64,000 bases of DNA, taken from assembly GCF_009720735.1 (NCBI RefSeq), contig NZ_WNKU01000017.1:20052-84051 (forward strand), in the 5' to 3' direction. A model generated the notes under the pieces. That model did not search any database and was not told the origin of the DNA. It saw only the letters and a list, made by a program, of their open reading frames with translations. A program made the position numbers and the translations under genes. Positions 53,942 to 61,710 of the stretch are shown in pieces. Each line of letters opens with the position of its first letter. Position 1 is the stretch's first letter. The stretch comes from Heliobacterium mobile (GTDB taxonomy: Bacteria > Bacillota > Desulfitobacteriia > Heliobacteriales > Heliobacteriaceae).

Positions 53942-55192
53942 ATGCAAATGAAAAGTGGTATCGAGCGAATGGACGACAGGGAGCTTTATTCCTTTGACTG
54001 TTCATCGAAGGAACAAAAAAACATTACCGTTCCTCGGGTAGGGAAAATACGCCGGACTGTCCTTTGGAATACAAAGATTTTTCAAGCCTACCGCTGGTAT
54101 CGTTCATTGCGTATCCTGCTCAAAAAAGACATCCTTCCACCGGATTGGGGGCACTTCACGTGCCTGTTGGAAAAGGCCATCCGATGTGCCTATCAAGTAG
54201 ATAAAGCCTATTTATGCTTATACGATCCGAAAATATATATTGATAATATACATAGTTACTATTCGTTTACGCTGATGAATCGTGGAGCGAGCAAAAACGC
54301 TCACACCTGTTTCATGCATTTAAACGATGCAAAAGGAGAGCCGGAACGGGTTTTCTACTTTCCAATTCACTCGCATAACCGGAACTTCGGTGCTTTTATC
54401 ATCCCCGTGAATATAATGAATCGTGTGAATCGTTTCGTTGCCGGGGAACGTCGTGCCATTTTAAAGCTATTTTCTCTCGCCGTCATACACTTCGAACAAC
54501 GATTGCAGAGGGATCACAGTCGCGTTCTGCAACAGATTTGTGAGGTTCGCAAAAGTGTTGCCCAGGACATTCATGATGATCTAGCCCAACGCTTGTTTTA
54601 CCTGGCTGTTCAGAGTTACCATCTCAAGAATATGATCAACTCGCGATGTGCGCCTGACAAAGCCGTCACAGAACTGCTGGAAAAAATCGATAAACAAATC
54701 AATGGTTGTCACGGTGAGGTGCGGCGCTTAATTCAAGAACTGCATAGTCCTATAGAAGGCAACAGTCGTATTGAATCCCTGGAGACGCTGCTCGGACGAA
54801 TTATGGAGGGCAGCCGTATCCACACCGAATTTTCTGTGCAAGGTCAGTTTAAGGATGACGATTATTCGGTGTATAAAGCGATCTACCGTATCGTCGAGGA
54901 AGCATCTTACAATGTCGTGAAACATGCACGCGCGAAAAACCTGAAAGTACAGATTGAACGTACGACGGTACAGTGGGAGGTTCACATCGTAGACGACGGA
55001 GTGGGGATGGAAGAAGACAGTATATGCAACCCAGGAAAAGGCTATGGACTACGAGGAATCAGAGAAAGAGTCCTTGCTTTAAAAGGCAGCTTGACAATCC
55101 GTTCTCAGATTGGTGAGGGTACTGAAATTGTAGTGATTTTCCCCAGGAGGAGTAAAGAAACATATGAGTATGATCCCGATTCTCTTGGCTGA
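53942..55192 (+). CDS. Cytoplasmic NarL-type sensor histidine kinase
   Basis: A 416-residue kinase without membrane segments. The N-terminal half (about 60-195) looks like a GAF-type sensor domain. The HisKA_3 dimerisation helix carries the phospho-acceptor in AQDIHDDLAQRLFYLAVQ, and the ATPase part has EEASYNVVKHARA, DDGVGM and GYGLRGIRERV. The start is uncertain: ATG 53942, 53948 and 53969 are all possible, and a TATAAT at 53924-53929 lies very close upstream. It overlaps the response-regulator gene by 29 bases. The pair stands just before a degenerate HD-GYP gene and the TasA-like cluster, which it may control. Confidence 0.92.
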   Translation: MQMKSGIERMDDRELYSFDCSSKEQKNITVPRVGKIRRTVLWNTKIFQAYRWYRSLRILLKKDILPPDWGHFTCLLEKAIRCAYQVDKAYLCLYDPKIYIDNIHSYYSFTLMNRGASKNAHTCFMHLNDAKGEPERVFYFPIHSHNRNFGAFIIPVNIMNRVNRFVAGERRAILKLFSLAVIHFEQRLQRDHSRVLQQICEVRKSVAQDIHDDLAQRLFYLAVQSYHLKNMINSRCAPDKAVTELLEKIDKQINGCHGEVRRLIQELHSPIEGNSRIESLETLLGRIMEGSRIHTEFSVQGQFKDDDYSVYKAIYRIVEEASYNVVKHARAKNLKVQIERTTVQWEVHIVDDGVGMEEDSICNPGKGYGLRGIRERVLALKGSLTIRSQIGEGTEIVVIFPRRSKETYEYDPDSLG

Positions 55193-55778
55193 TGATCATT
55201 GTATCGTTCGGGAAGGTGTAAAGCTGATTCTTGAGAGTACAAATGAGTTTCAAGTTGTGGGTGAGGTTTCCCACGGTGATGAACTGATCGATGCAGTGCT
55301 GAAGAAAAAGCCTCACCTCATTGTCTCAGATCTCATGATGCCAGGCACTTCAATCCTCGAAAACTGTAAGCAAATGAAAGAAAAAATTCCAGAATTAAAA
55401 GTGGTAGTACTCACAGCTTTTGCGAATAACCAGGACATCCAAAAAGCGATGTTGTCGGGAATCGACGGCTATGTGCTAAAAGACAGCATGCCGCAACAAA
55501 TCATCAACACAATGAGACTGGTGTCTGCCGGTTACCTTTGTTTCCAGCCAAATCATGAGACTTGTAAGAACAAGGCGAATCATGAAATACACCTGACGGA
55601 AAGAGAGCTGCAGATTTTCCGCCTGGTTAAGGAGAACCTAAACAACCAAGAAATTGCGCAACGTCTATTCATCAGCGAAGCCACGGTGAAAACGCATGTG
55701 AGCAGTATACTACGAAAAACAGGTCAACCCAACCGGGCTCAGGCGGTTTTATACGCAATTAAAGTGGGACTGCTATAA
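55164..55778 (+). CDS. LuxR/NarL family response regulator
   Basis: A 204-residue DNA-binding partner of the overlapping kinase gene. The receiver has the acidic pair in LLADDHCIVREG, phospho-acceptor Asp56 (LIVSDLMMPG) and the conserved Lys in YVLKDS. The C-terminal helix-turn-helix (LTERELQIFRLV, NNQEIAQRLFISEATVKTH) is standard for NarL/LuxR regulators. It starts inside the kinase gene behind AGGAGGAG; a second ATG two codons later is possible. The HD-GYP-like gene starts 22 bases later, so the three form an operon. Targets are unknown; the adjacent export cluster is the first place to look. Confidence 0.94.
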   Translation: MSMIPILLADDHCIVREGVKLILESTNEFQVVGEVSHGDELIDAVLKKKPHLIVSDLMMPGTSILENCKQMKEKIPELKVVVLTAFANNQDIQKAMLSGIDGYVLKDSMPQQIINTMRLVSAGYLCFQPNHETCKNKANHEIHLTERELQIFRLVKENLNNQEIAQRLFISEATVKTHVSSILRKTGQPNRAQAVLYAIKVGLL

Positions 55779-55800
55779 GGTGGAAGCGAGGAGGGAGTCT

Positions 55801-56661
55801 ATGTCCCGCTTACCTGTCCTCATGAACGGCACCTTACTCATGACTTTTTTGTTTATGTTGGCGGATGTTATCATGCTCTCCCTTTGTCAAAACGATAGTA
55901 TCGAAAATAACATCCTATGGTATAACATGGTCCTCTTGAGCACCGGTGTTATGGGATGTGTGCTCTTTTACCGACTCTTCCGAATTGCCTATCAGCAACT
56001 TCTTGCAGAACAAGAGAGGCACCTCCAACACAAGCTGAAGGATCAGGTTATCCACATGCTTGAGATACTTGTGCCGATTGTAGAGAGAAAGTCGAATGTC
56101 AATCGAAGTGAAATCGAAGGGATTTGTTGGCTGATGCGCCATACGGTCAATCTGCTGCCTGGAGCGGAGGTTGAAGATTGGGAAATCCGTTTGCTTGCGC
56201 TGCTCCATTATGTCAGTCGGATCTATTGGCCGGAATACATCTTTGATAAAAATACCGAACTGACTGATGTTGAATACCGCTTTATACGAGAGCACAGTAT
56301 GATGGCGAAAGGGTTCTTGGATAAGTACCCATCTTTTCGACAGGTTACAGACGCTTTTACTTATCATCACGAGCGAATCGACGGGACGGGATACCCAGGT
56401 GGAAGAAGAGAAGGGAACATCTCGGTACTGGCTCAAGTACTCGGTATTGCCGAATGTTTTATTGCGTTGACGACTGCTCGCGCCTATCGAGAGCCGCTCA
56501 CCTTCACGAAAGCGCTGGAAGAAATTCGGCAATTATCTAATCAGGCTTACTATCCAGAAGTGGTGAGCGCCTTTACACGAGCGCTGCATCGAATACAAGC
56601 GAAGAAGACGTCCGAATATCAACTTTACTTTGCAACGGCCAATCACCATGGTATCGCCTAG
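55801..56661 (+). CDS. Membrane protein with degenerate HD-GYP domain
   Basis: A 286-residue protein with two N-terminal membrane segments (about 8-27 and 37-58), a short coiled coil and an HD-GYP-like domain. The position normally holding HDIGK reads HYVSRIYW, so the metal-binding Asp and catalytic Lys are replaced, while HHERIDGTGYP remains complete. It is therefore probably inactive as a cyclic-di-GMP phosphodiesterase and may instead bind the nucleotide or a partner protein. The frame is open from GTG 55780, but AGGAGGG five bases before ATG 55801 favours the latter. It is the third gene of the kinase-regulator operon, closed by a terminator. Confidence 0.88.
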   Translation: MSRLPVLMNGTLLMTFLFMLADVIMLSLCQNDSIENNILWYNMVLLSTGVMGCVLFYRLFRIAYQQLLAEQERHLQHKLKDQVIHMLEILVPIVERKSNVNRSEIEGICWLMRHTVNLLPGAEVEDWEIRLLALLHYVSRIYWPEYIFDKNTELTDVEYRFIREHSMMAKGFLDKYPSFRQVTDAFTYHHERIDGTGYPGGRREGNISVLAQVLGIAECFIALTTARAYREPLTFTKALEEIRQLSNQAYYPEVVSAFTRALHRIQAKKTSEYQLYFATANHHGIA

Positions 56662-56680
56662 CTGTCTTGTATAATAAAGC

Positions 56681-56713
56681 AAAAACCACCTGCCTATTTA
56701 GGCAGGTTTTTTC
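56681..56713 (+). terminator. Rho-independent terminator
   Basis: The stem CCTGCC/GGCAGG with loop TATTTA, extended by A-T pairs, is followed by six T residues. The rest of the gap to 56969 holds a CCTCCTCCTC/GGGAGGTGGG complementary pair (about 56791-56814) and the promoter at 56901. No gene is evident. Confidence 0.85.
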
Positions 56714-56900
56714 ATGAAAATGCTTTTTCATGCTACCCTGTGGCCCGGCGGGACATGAACGTTTTTTATGCTCATGCACTCTTTTTCGACTCCTCCTCCT
56801 CAAGTGGGAGGTGGGCTCATACTCTGGGCAAAAGGTGCTCATCCTCGCCGGACTTTTGGAATCAGCTTGGAGTTGAACCGGATTCACTCTGGGGTAGAAT

Positions 56901-56928
56901 TTGATCCGGCCTGTTATTGCGCTATCAT
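56901..56928 (+). promoter_or_regulatory. Probable sigma-A promoter of the TasA-like cluster
   Basis: TTGATC (56901-56906), 16 bases, TATCAT (56923-56928). The start point would be near 56935, 35 bases before the first gene. Confidence 0.5.
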
Positions 56929-56969
56929 AAGCTCATCGACAGACGCCGAGGCGGAAAGATGGTGATGAG

Positions 56970-57485
56970 ATGAAGCAACGCAAGAGCAGCTATCATACCG
57001 AGGTGATCTGCTTGGCATTGACTGTATCTTTCAGCGTTATCGGCGTGGGCTTCGGCAATTGGCAGCAAGGCCTGACGATCAAAGGTGTCGTGACTACGGG
57101 GGAGATAAACCCTGTGTTCTCTGAATGTGAAGTGGCAGGGGAAAGCGTTTGGCCTAGCCGGATCGAGGATTGCCGCATTACCGATGGAGGCAAGAGATTG
57201 GAGATCAGGCTGAAAGACGTCACCCCTGACTATAGGGCACACCTAAAATATGAGATCACTAACCGCGGCACGGTCCCTGTAAAAGTCCGCACGGAAACCG
57301 AAAATGCGGACGAAGGTGTCCATTTACACGTTAATAACCCAAACGGAGTCATTGACGGCGGGCACAGGAAAAAAGGCGAGCTGGTCATCGAGGTGGGAGC
57401 TGTCGAAGAGAATCAGGACTCCTCATTTACCGTAGACTTGGACTATATTCAGTGGAACTACAAGAAAGATGATTGCGGTCAATAA
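56970..57485 (+). CDS. SipW-signal (TasA/camelysin-like) exported protein 1
   Basis: A 171-residue small exported protein, first of four relatives. The signal segment (about 9-33) ends in GVGFGNWQQ, matching the G-x-G-[FY]-x-x-W motif of its neighbours, and is followed by LTIKGVVTTGE. The mature part is beta-rich with a central KYEITNRGTVPV strand and a C-terminal IQWNY, all shared with the other members. These features are those of TasA/CalY-like secreted proteins, which are processed by SipW signal peptidase and can form extracellular fibres. It has two extra cysteines (SECEVA, IEDC) not found in protein 2. Start ATG 56970; the ribosome site is weak (GGTGATGAG). Confidence 0.82.
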   Translation: MKQRKSSYHTEVICLALTVSFSVIGVGFGNWQQGLTIKGVVTTGEINPVFSECEVAGESVWPSRIEDCRITDGGKRLEIRLKDVTPDYRAHLKYEITNRGTVPVKVRTETENADEGVHLHVNNPNGVIDGGHRKKGELVIEVGAVEENQDSSFTVDLDYIQWNYKKDDCGQ

Positions 57486-57627
57486 TAATTCACATAAATT
57501 TGCTGACGAGTTGATTCTATCGGGAGGTGAGGTCTAGGGATTATTGCAACCGGAGTGATCTGACTGGGACAATAGGTGGATGTCTGGCTGAGTGAAGATC
57601 GAAAAAACGATTGAGGAGGATTTTCGA

Positions 57628-58212
57628 ATGAAGAAGATCAAATTTGTGGGGATGACCCTGGCATTAGCTTTCGGCGTGATGGGTGCTGGTTTCGCCGCAT
57701 GGACTGAGGACATCAAGGTGAACGCTCAGGTAACTACCGGTACCTATGATGTTTTATTCTCGAGTATAACTTCTGACGATGACGGAACCAAGACCGATCC
57801 CGGAATGGATAAGAATGTTGCGAAGACTGAGGTGACTCCGGCTTCGGATAACAAGTCTTTCGGTGTGACAATTGACAACGCCTATCCTGGTTACAATTCC
57901 AAAGTATCCTATACGGTGAAAAATAACGGTTCCATACCGATTAAGATTACCGGATCGGTCCTGAAAAATCTTGATGCCGCAGAAACTGCCATTGTAGACG
58001 TGGTGGCTACGGACCTAAAGGATAAAATCGTAGAACCCGGTCAAACGATAGATGGTACCATCACACATACGTTCAAAAATACAGACAATAACACTGAAAA
58101 GCAGTCGATCGGTTATGATGTTGAAGTCACGACGGTTCAGTGGAATGAGGGCAACACTAGTGTCGGAGGCGGCACTGGAGGAACCGGTGACAACAACCAA
58201 CCCCCCGTGTGA
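57628..58212 (+). CDS. SipW-signal (TasA/camelysin-like) exported protein 2
   Basis: A 194-residue exported protein with the most typical features of the set. The basic start MKKIKF and a hydrophobic core end in GAGFAAWTED, followed by IKVNAQVTTG. Its mature domain has NAYPGYNSKVSYTVKNNGSIPI, written here as separate strands: YPGY, then VKNNGSIPI. A C-terminal VQWNEG follows, then a Gly/Thr/Asn/Pro-rich tail. GAGGAGG eight bases before ATG 57628 fixes the start; the frame is open from a GTG at 57592. It has the strongest ribosome site in the cluster, so it may be the major fibre subunit. A perfect hairpin separates it from protein 3. Confidence 0.86.
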   Translation: MKKIKFVGMTLALAFGVMGAGFAAWTEDIKVNAQVTTGTYDVLFSSITSDDDGTKTDPGMDKNVAKTEVTPASDNKSFGVTIDNAYPGYNSKVSYTVKNNGSIPIKITGSVLKNLDAAETAIVDVVATDLKDKIVEPGQTIDGTITHTFKNTDNNTEKQSIGYDVEVTTVQWNEGNTSVGGGTGGTGDNNQPPV

Positions 58213-58232
58213 TAATTTTCAAATTGAAGGAT

Positions 58233-58264
58233 CCCCCGGCAGAACGACTTGATGCTGCCGGGGG
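58233..58264 (+). other. Intercistronic hairpin
   Basis: A perfect 10-bp GC-rich stem (CCCCCGGCAG and complement) with a 12-base loop and no T-run, 20 bases after the stop of protein 2. It probably stabilises the upstream message or marks a processing point, raising protein 2 relative to downstream genes. Confidence 0.75.
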
Positions 58265-58290
58265 TGTATCCCTTCGGAGGAGGAGGGACT

Positions 58291-58860
58291 GTGAGAGGAG
58301 CAAAAATAATACCGCTCATCTTGTGCGTGGCCTTGGGATTTGCGGGAGTAGGCTATGCAGCCTGGACGGAAAAGCTGACGGTGAAAGGAACGGCCAAAAT
58401 GGGCGAACTGGACTGGTGCTATAAGGATAATGTTACACAACTTGATACAGGGTATGATTACATCGCCGAACCCGGCGTGACTGACTCAAATGATTTTGAA
58501 TTTAGACAGACTGACAGGAATGTAGGCAGCACAAAAGTTTTGTTGCAAGATACGGATGGAGATGGTGACAAGGATAACATGGTAGTGACCGTTTCCAACG
58601 TTTATCCCGGTTACTACAACAACATCCAGTTCCAGGTGAAAAATAACGGTACTGTGCCGCTTGTCTTTCGGGCCGCTGATGTCAATACGCCGCCGGAGCT
58701 AGATGTACGCTGGGTCGATACTTCTCGCTACCCCCAGAAGGCAGGCGATATCAACTCCTTTTCCTTTCATTTTCGCGTAAATGATTCGGTCAAGGAACAG
58801 GCAACCTACAAGTTTAACATTGATATAAAAGCTACCCAGTGGAACGAGGCAAAGTTTTAG
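58291..58860 (+). CDS. SipW-signal (TasA/camelysin-like) exported protein 3
   Basis: A 189-residue exported protein. The signal segment ends in GVGYAAWTEKLTVKG, and the mature part shows NVYPGYYNNIQF, VKNNGTVPL and a C-terminal TQWNEA, so it is a clear relative of proteins 1 and 2. It carries an extra Asp-rich stretch (DTDGDGDKDN) that could bind calcium. GTG 58291 lies just after GGAGGAGGAGGG; the longer frame from 58249 would begin within the hairpin and is rejected. It is probably a minor or capping component, by analogy with TapA/TasA pairs. That role is inferred. Confidence 0.84.
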   Translation: MRGAKIIPLILCVALGFAGVGYAAWTEKLTVKGTAKMGELDWCYKDNVTQLDTGYDYIAEPGVTDSNDFEFRQTDRNVGSTKVLLQDTDGDGDKDNMVVTVSNVYPGYYNNIQFQVKNNGTVPLVFRAADVNTPPELDVRWVDTSRYPQKAGDINSFSFHFRVNDSVKEQATYKFNIDIKATQWNEAKF

Positions 58861-58989
58861 GAAGCAACCGCGAGACCTCTATCGACTCGGTGAAGTGACG
58901 TGACGACAGGCGGCAATAAGGCTTTCGCCTGTCCGCTTAGCGTTGTAGGCAAAACAGGGATAAGGTGGTGAGGGAGCATAAGTAGGAAG

Positions 58990-59196
58990 TTGTTCTTATT
59001 GGTGATCGCATTTTTCACAGCGTTTTCCCTAATTCCCAGCGGCTTTGCCTCCTGGAAGGAGTCGTTGAGGATTGAGGGAACCGTCAAAACGGGGGAATGG
59101 AAGGATAAGGCTCAGGGCTCAGAAAACAATGATAAACACGAAAAACATAAAGAGTCCAAAAAGGACCATAAATCGGTGGAGAAAGCGCTTGATTAG
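58990..59196 (+). CDS. Short SipW-signal protein 4 (truncated TasA-like)
   Basis: A 68-residue protein made of a SipW-type signal (ending PSGFASWKESLRIEGTVKTG) followed only by a Lys/Glu/His/Asp-rich tail. The beta-sandwich present in proteins 1-3 is missing. The first standard start is TTG 58990, but that removes the basic residues (SRK) normally preceding the signal core. An ATA at 58978, after AAGGTGG at nine bases, would restore them. It could be a functional small peptide or a decayed copy. The next gene is the signal peptidase 34 bases downstream. Confidence 0.6.
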   Translation: MFLLVIAFFTAFSLIPSGFASWKESLRIEGTVKTGEWKDKAQGSENNDKHEKHKESKKDHKSVEKALD

Positions 59197-59230
59197 ATGC
59201 CGCTTATCTGATTCGGGGTGAAATCGAAAG

Positions 59231-60442
59231 GTGGTTAAGAGAAAAGGAAGATTGACACCACTGGAGCAAAGGTACTGCCTGCTCCTCGCGCTCGCTTTAA
59301 GCACGCTTTGGGCAATCAGCAACAACTTATTGGCTGACTTTCTCAGTAGCTTTTGGCGAACCTATGTCCTCCAACCCTGTTTATGGTTCTTGCTCGTTTC
59401 ATGGCTATGGCGTTTACCGAGGGTGCGGCCGTCCGGTCAACAGCGTCTGCGCAACTATTTGAACTGGTTGGCTGGTATTGCTGCCGGATTCCATGTGCTT
59501 TTTTTACTTATTGCAGGTATCTTCGAAGGATTTGGCAAGAGCCCTTATTCTTTTAGCTTCTTTGGCATAGTGACCAATCTGATTTATGTAAGCGCATCAT
59601 TGTTGGGAAATGAATTTGCCCGATCCTTTTTGGTCAATCACTTGGCAAAGAAGCATGCCACAATAACCATCGTTTGCGTTGGATTGCTTTTTACGTTACT
59701 AAACCTGCAATTGGCGCAATGTACGGACTTAAATAAAATTATTGAGTTTACACGATTTTTTGGAACGGTCTTCTTCCCAAGTTTGTTAGAGAATGTACTG
59801 GCCACATACCTAGCTTACGCCGGTGGTTTTTTGCCGGCGCTCATCTATCGCGGTTTGTTACAAGCGTTTCAATGGTTTTGTCCTATACTTCCCGATCTGG
59901 ATTGGCCGTCAAAGACGTTGCTAGGATCGTTTATTCCGCTCTTTAGCTTGTTTTTCATATCCAAAATATACATGATGGAATCTCGACAAATAAGAAGAAG
60001 CAGCTTGGAAAAAGAGAATCCCCTCGGGTGGATTGGAACCAGCGTTGTTTCTGTGCTCATGGTGTGGTTTTCTGTCGGCCTTATGCCTATATTCCCCTCG
60101 GTCATCTTGAGTGGCAGTATGGAACCGTGGATTAAGAAGGGCGACATCGTCATGGTGGAGAAAATGAACGGCGCCGAGGCAAAACTGGGCGATCCGATTC
60201 AATATCGATACGAAAATATCTTTATCAACCACCGCGTCATCGAGATTCAAGAAAAGGATGGTAAAAAACTCTACCGGACGAAAGGTGATGCGAATAAATC
60301 CGCCGATCCCGATCTGGTCTCACCGGAGCAGATAAAAGGTAAAATAGTCATGGTTATCCCCAAACTCGGTTGGACTACGATCGTAATGAAGACATTCACA
60401 GGTGGAATCTCACCGCAAGGAGAAAAATTTTTTGATAATTGA
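59231..60442 (+). CDS. SipW-type signal peptidase I with multi-membrane N-terminal extension
   Basis: A 403-residue membrane protein. The last 140 residues are an S26 signal peptidase of the SipW (ER-type) class: nucleophile Ser296 in LSGSMEP and general base His334 in NHRVIEI, rather than the Lys of ordinary bacterial signal peptidases. The DANKSADPDLV motif is also present. The first 265 residues form about seven membrane segments with no family I can name. B. subtilis SipW has about 190 residues, so this is a much enlarged version. It follows four proteins whose signals share a W-containing cleavage region and is their likely processing enzyme. GTG start behind GGGGTGA. Confidence 0.9.
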   Translation: MVKRKGRLTPLEQRYCLLLALALSTLWAISNNLLADFLSSFWRTYVLQPCLWFLLVSWLWRLPRVRPSGQQRLRNYLNWLAGIAAGFHVLFLLIAGIFEGFGKSPYSFSFFGIVTNLIYVSASLLGNEFARSFLVNHLAKKHATITIVCVGLLFTLLNLQLAQCTDLNKIIEFTRFFGTVFFPSLLENVLATYLAYAGGFLPALIYRGLLQAFQWFCPILPDLDWPSKTLLGSFIPLFSLFFISKIYMMESRQIRRSSLEKENPLGWIGTSVVSVLMVWFSVGLMPIFPSVILSGSMEPWIKKGDIVMVEKMNGAEAKLGDPIQYRYENIFINHRVIEIQEKDGKKLYRTKGDANKSADPDLVSPEQIKGKIVMVIPKLGWTTIVMKTFTGGISPQGEKFFDN

Positions 60443-60467
60443 AAACATCTGATTTGGAGATGATGGG

Positions 60468-61595
60468 GTGAAGCATCGGCTCTCAGTGCCTCCATGGCTG
60501 AATACACTAAAAGCACGTCTTTTACGACACCCCTGGATAGGGAGGTTTTATCATTCCTATCCGTTGAATCCGACTATCCGTTGGGGAGTAATTTACTCGG
60601 CGGCATTATTGTTAATAGGCTCATTGTTTCTATCGCTCAATACGCTCAAAACAACAAGTGTGAAAGAGGAAAAAACGACAGCCTTTAGCTATAAACAGCA
60701 AGGTAAAGTGAATTACAGAGTCTATTTTCTACCGAATCCACTGTATACAAGCGGAGCACTCGGACCGAGCGAACCTTATTTAGAAAAGTACACTGATTAC
60801 ATCAATACCTTCTTTACGTACACCTTCTCCGGTGAGCGACCGGTAAAGTATAACGGGGATTATAGCGTTACCGCATCCATGGAAGCAGCTATTGAAAAAG
60901 AGAAAGAAATGGTCAAGGTATGGGAAAAAAAGTACACTCTCGTTCCCAGCACACCTATTCAGGCAAACAACAGCAGCATATCCGTTGAGAAGGAACTTGC
61001 CGTCCCGTTTCAGGAGTATAACCTCTTTGCCAAGCAGATTGAAGAAGATACAGATTTCAGACCAGACCAAGTAACACTCACAATACGTTGGAATGTGAAT
61101 TTTCAAGCGGACACAGACAGCGGGCCCATCAAAGAAAACCTTGTCCGTTCCATGGTGATTCCGCTCGCAAGCAAGGCCTACCGCATCAGCGGTGAAGTGG
61201 ACGGTGAAAAACCGGGTGCCATTGAAACTACGAGGACGGTAGCCACAGGTGTAAACTACGGTAAGGTCTATTTATGGGGAGGCGTAGCAACGGTAAGTGC
61301 TCTTCTGTTAATTTTTGTGTGCCTAGTTACGAAGCCAATGCTGCAAGTCCTTAGTCCTAGGGAAAAAATGCTCAATGAGGTACTCAAGATGCATGGCGAT
61401 CGGTTTGTTAGAATCAACGGAGCAATAACTGCGGAACCGCACAATACGTTATCAATTCAGTCGATAGAGGATCTGGTTCGCATAGCTGATGAGCTCGGGA
61501 AACCGGTTATCTATTGCCCACGTGATGAAGCGAAAGAAACGGATGAATTTTATGTTTTGGATCAACAGAATGTTTACGTTTGCATAATCCAATAA
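60468..61595 (+). CDS. DUF5305 family membrane protein
   Basis: A 375-residue protein with a first membrane segment (about 39-58), a 200-residue extracellular beta-rich domain and a second membrane segment (about 263-287). A cytoplasmic tail of about 85 residues follows. The extracellular segment beginning SYKQQGKVNYRVYFLPNPLY is typical of DUF5305, a family often encoded next to SipW-like signal peptidases in Bacillota and archaea. Its role is unknown; an accessory or assembly factor for the exported proteins is likely from context. GTG 60468 follows GGAGATGATGG, 25 bases after the peptidase stop. Confidence 0.86.
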   Translation: MKHRLSVPPWLNTLKARLLRHPWIGRFYHSYPLNPTIRWGVIYSAALLLIGSLFLSLNTLKTTSVKEEKTTAFSYKQQGKVNYRVYFLPNPLYTSGALGPSEPYLEKYTDYINTFFTYTFSGERPVKYNGDYSVTASMEAAIEKEKEMVKVWEKKYTLVPSTPIQANNSSISVEKELAVPFQEYNLFAKQIEEDTDFRPDQVTLTIRWNVNFQADTDSGPIKENLVRSMVIPLASKAYRISGEVDGEKPGAIETTRTVATGVNYGKVYLWGGVATVSALLLIFVCLVTKPMLQVLSPREKMLNEVLKMHGDRFVRINGAITAEPHNTLSIQSIEDLVRIADELGKPVIYCPRDEAKETDEFYVLDQQNVYVCIIQ

Positions 61596-61710
61596 CATGG
61601 ATATATTTTGACTTGTAACACAAGCATCCCTCATAAAGTAGCCGGATCCCCTCTGCCTCTTTTGTTTAGATTCTAACTTGCCGGTGCAAACCGCAGGGAG
61701 AAGAGATGGA

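Noticed and set aside
56768..56965. 65-residue open frame before the TasA-like cluster
   Set aside because: It has no ribosome binding site, overlaps the probable promoter and resembles nothing.
61640..61710. Possible cyclic-di-GMP (GEMM) riboswitch before the 61711 gene
   Set aside because: GTGCAAACC resembles one conserved segment, but the matching GACGCAAAGC segment and second stem are absent.
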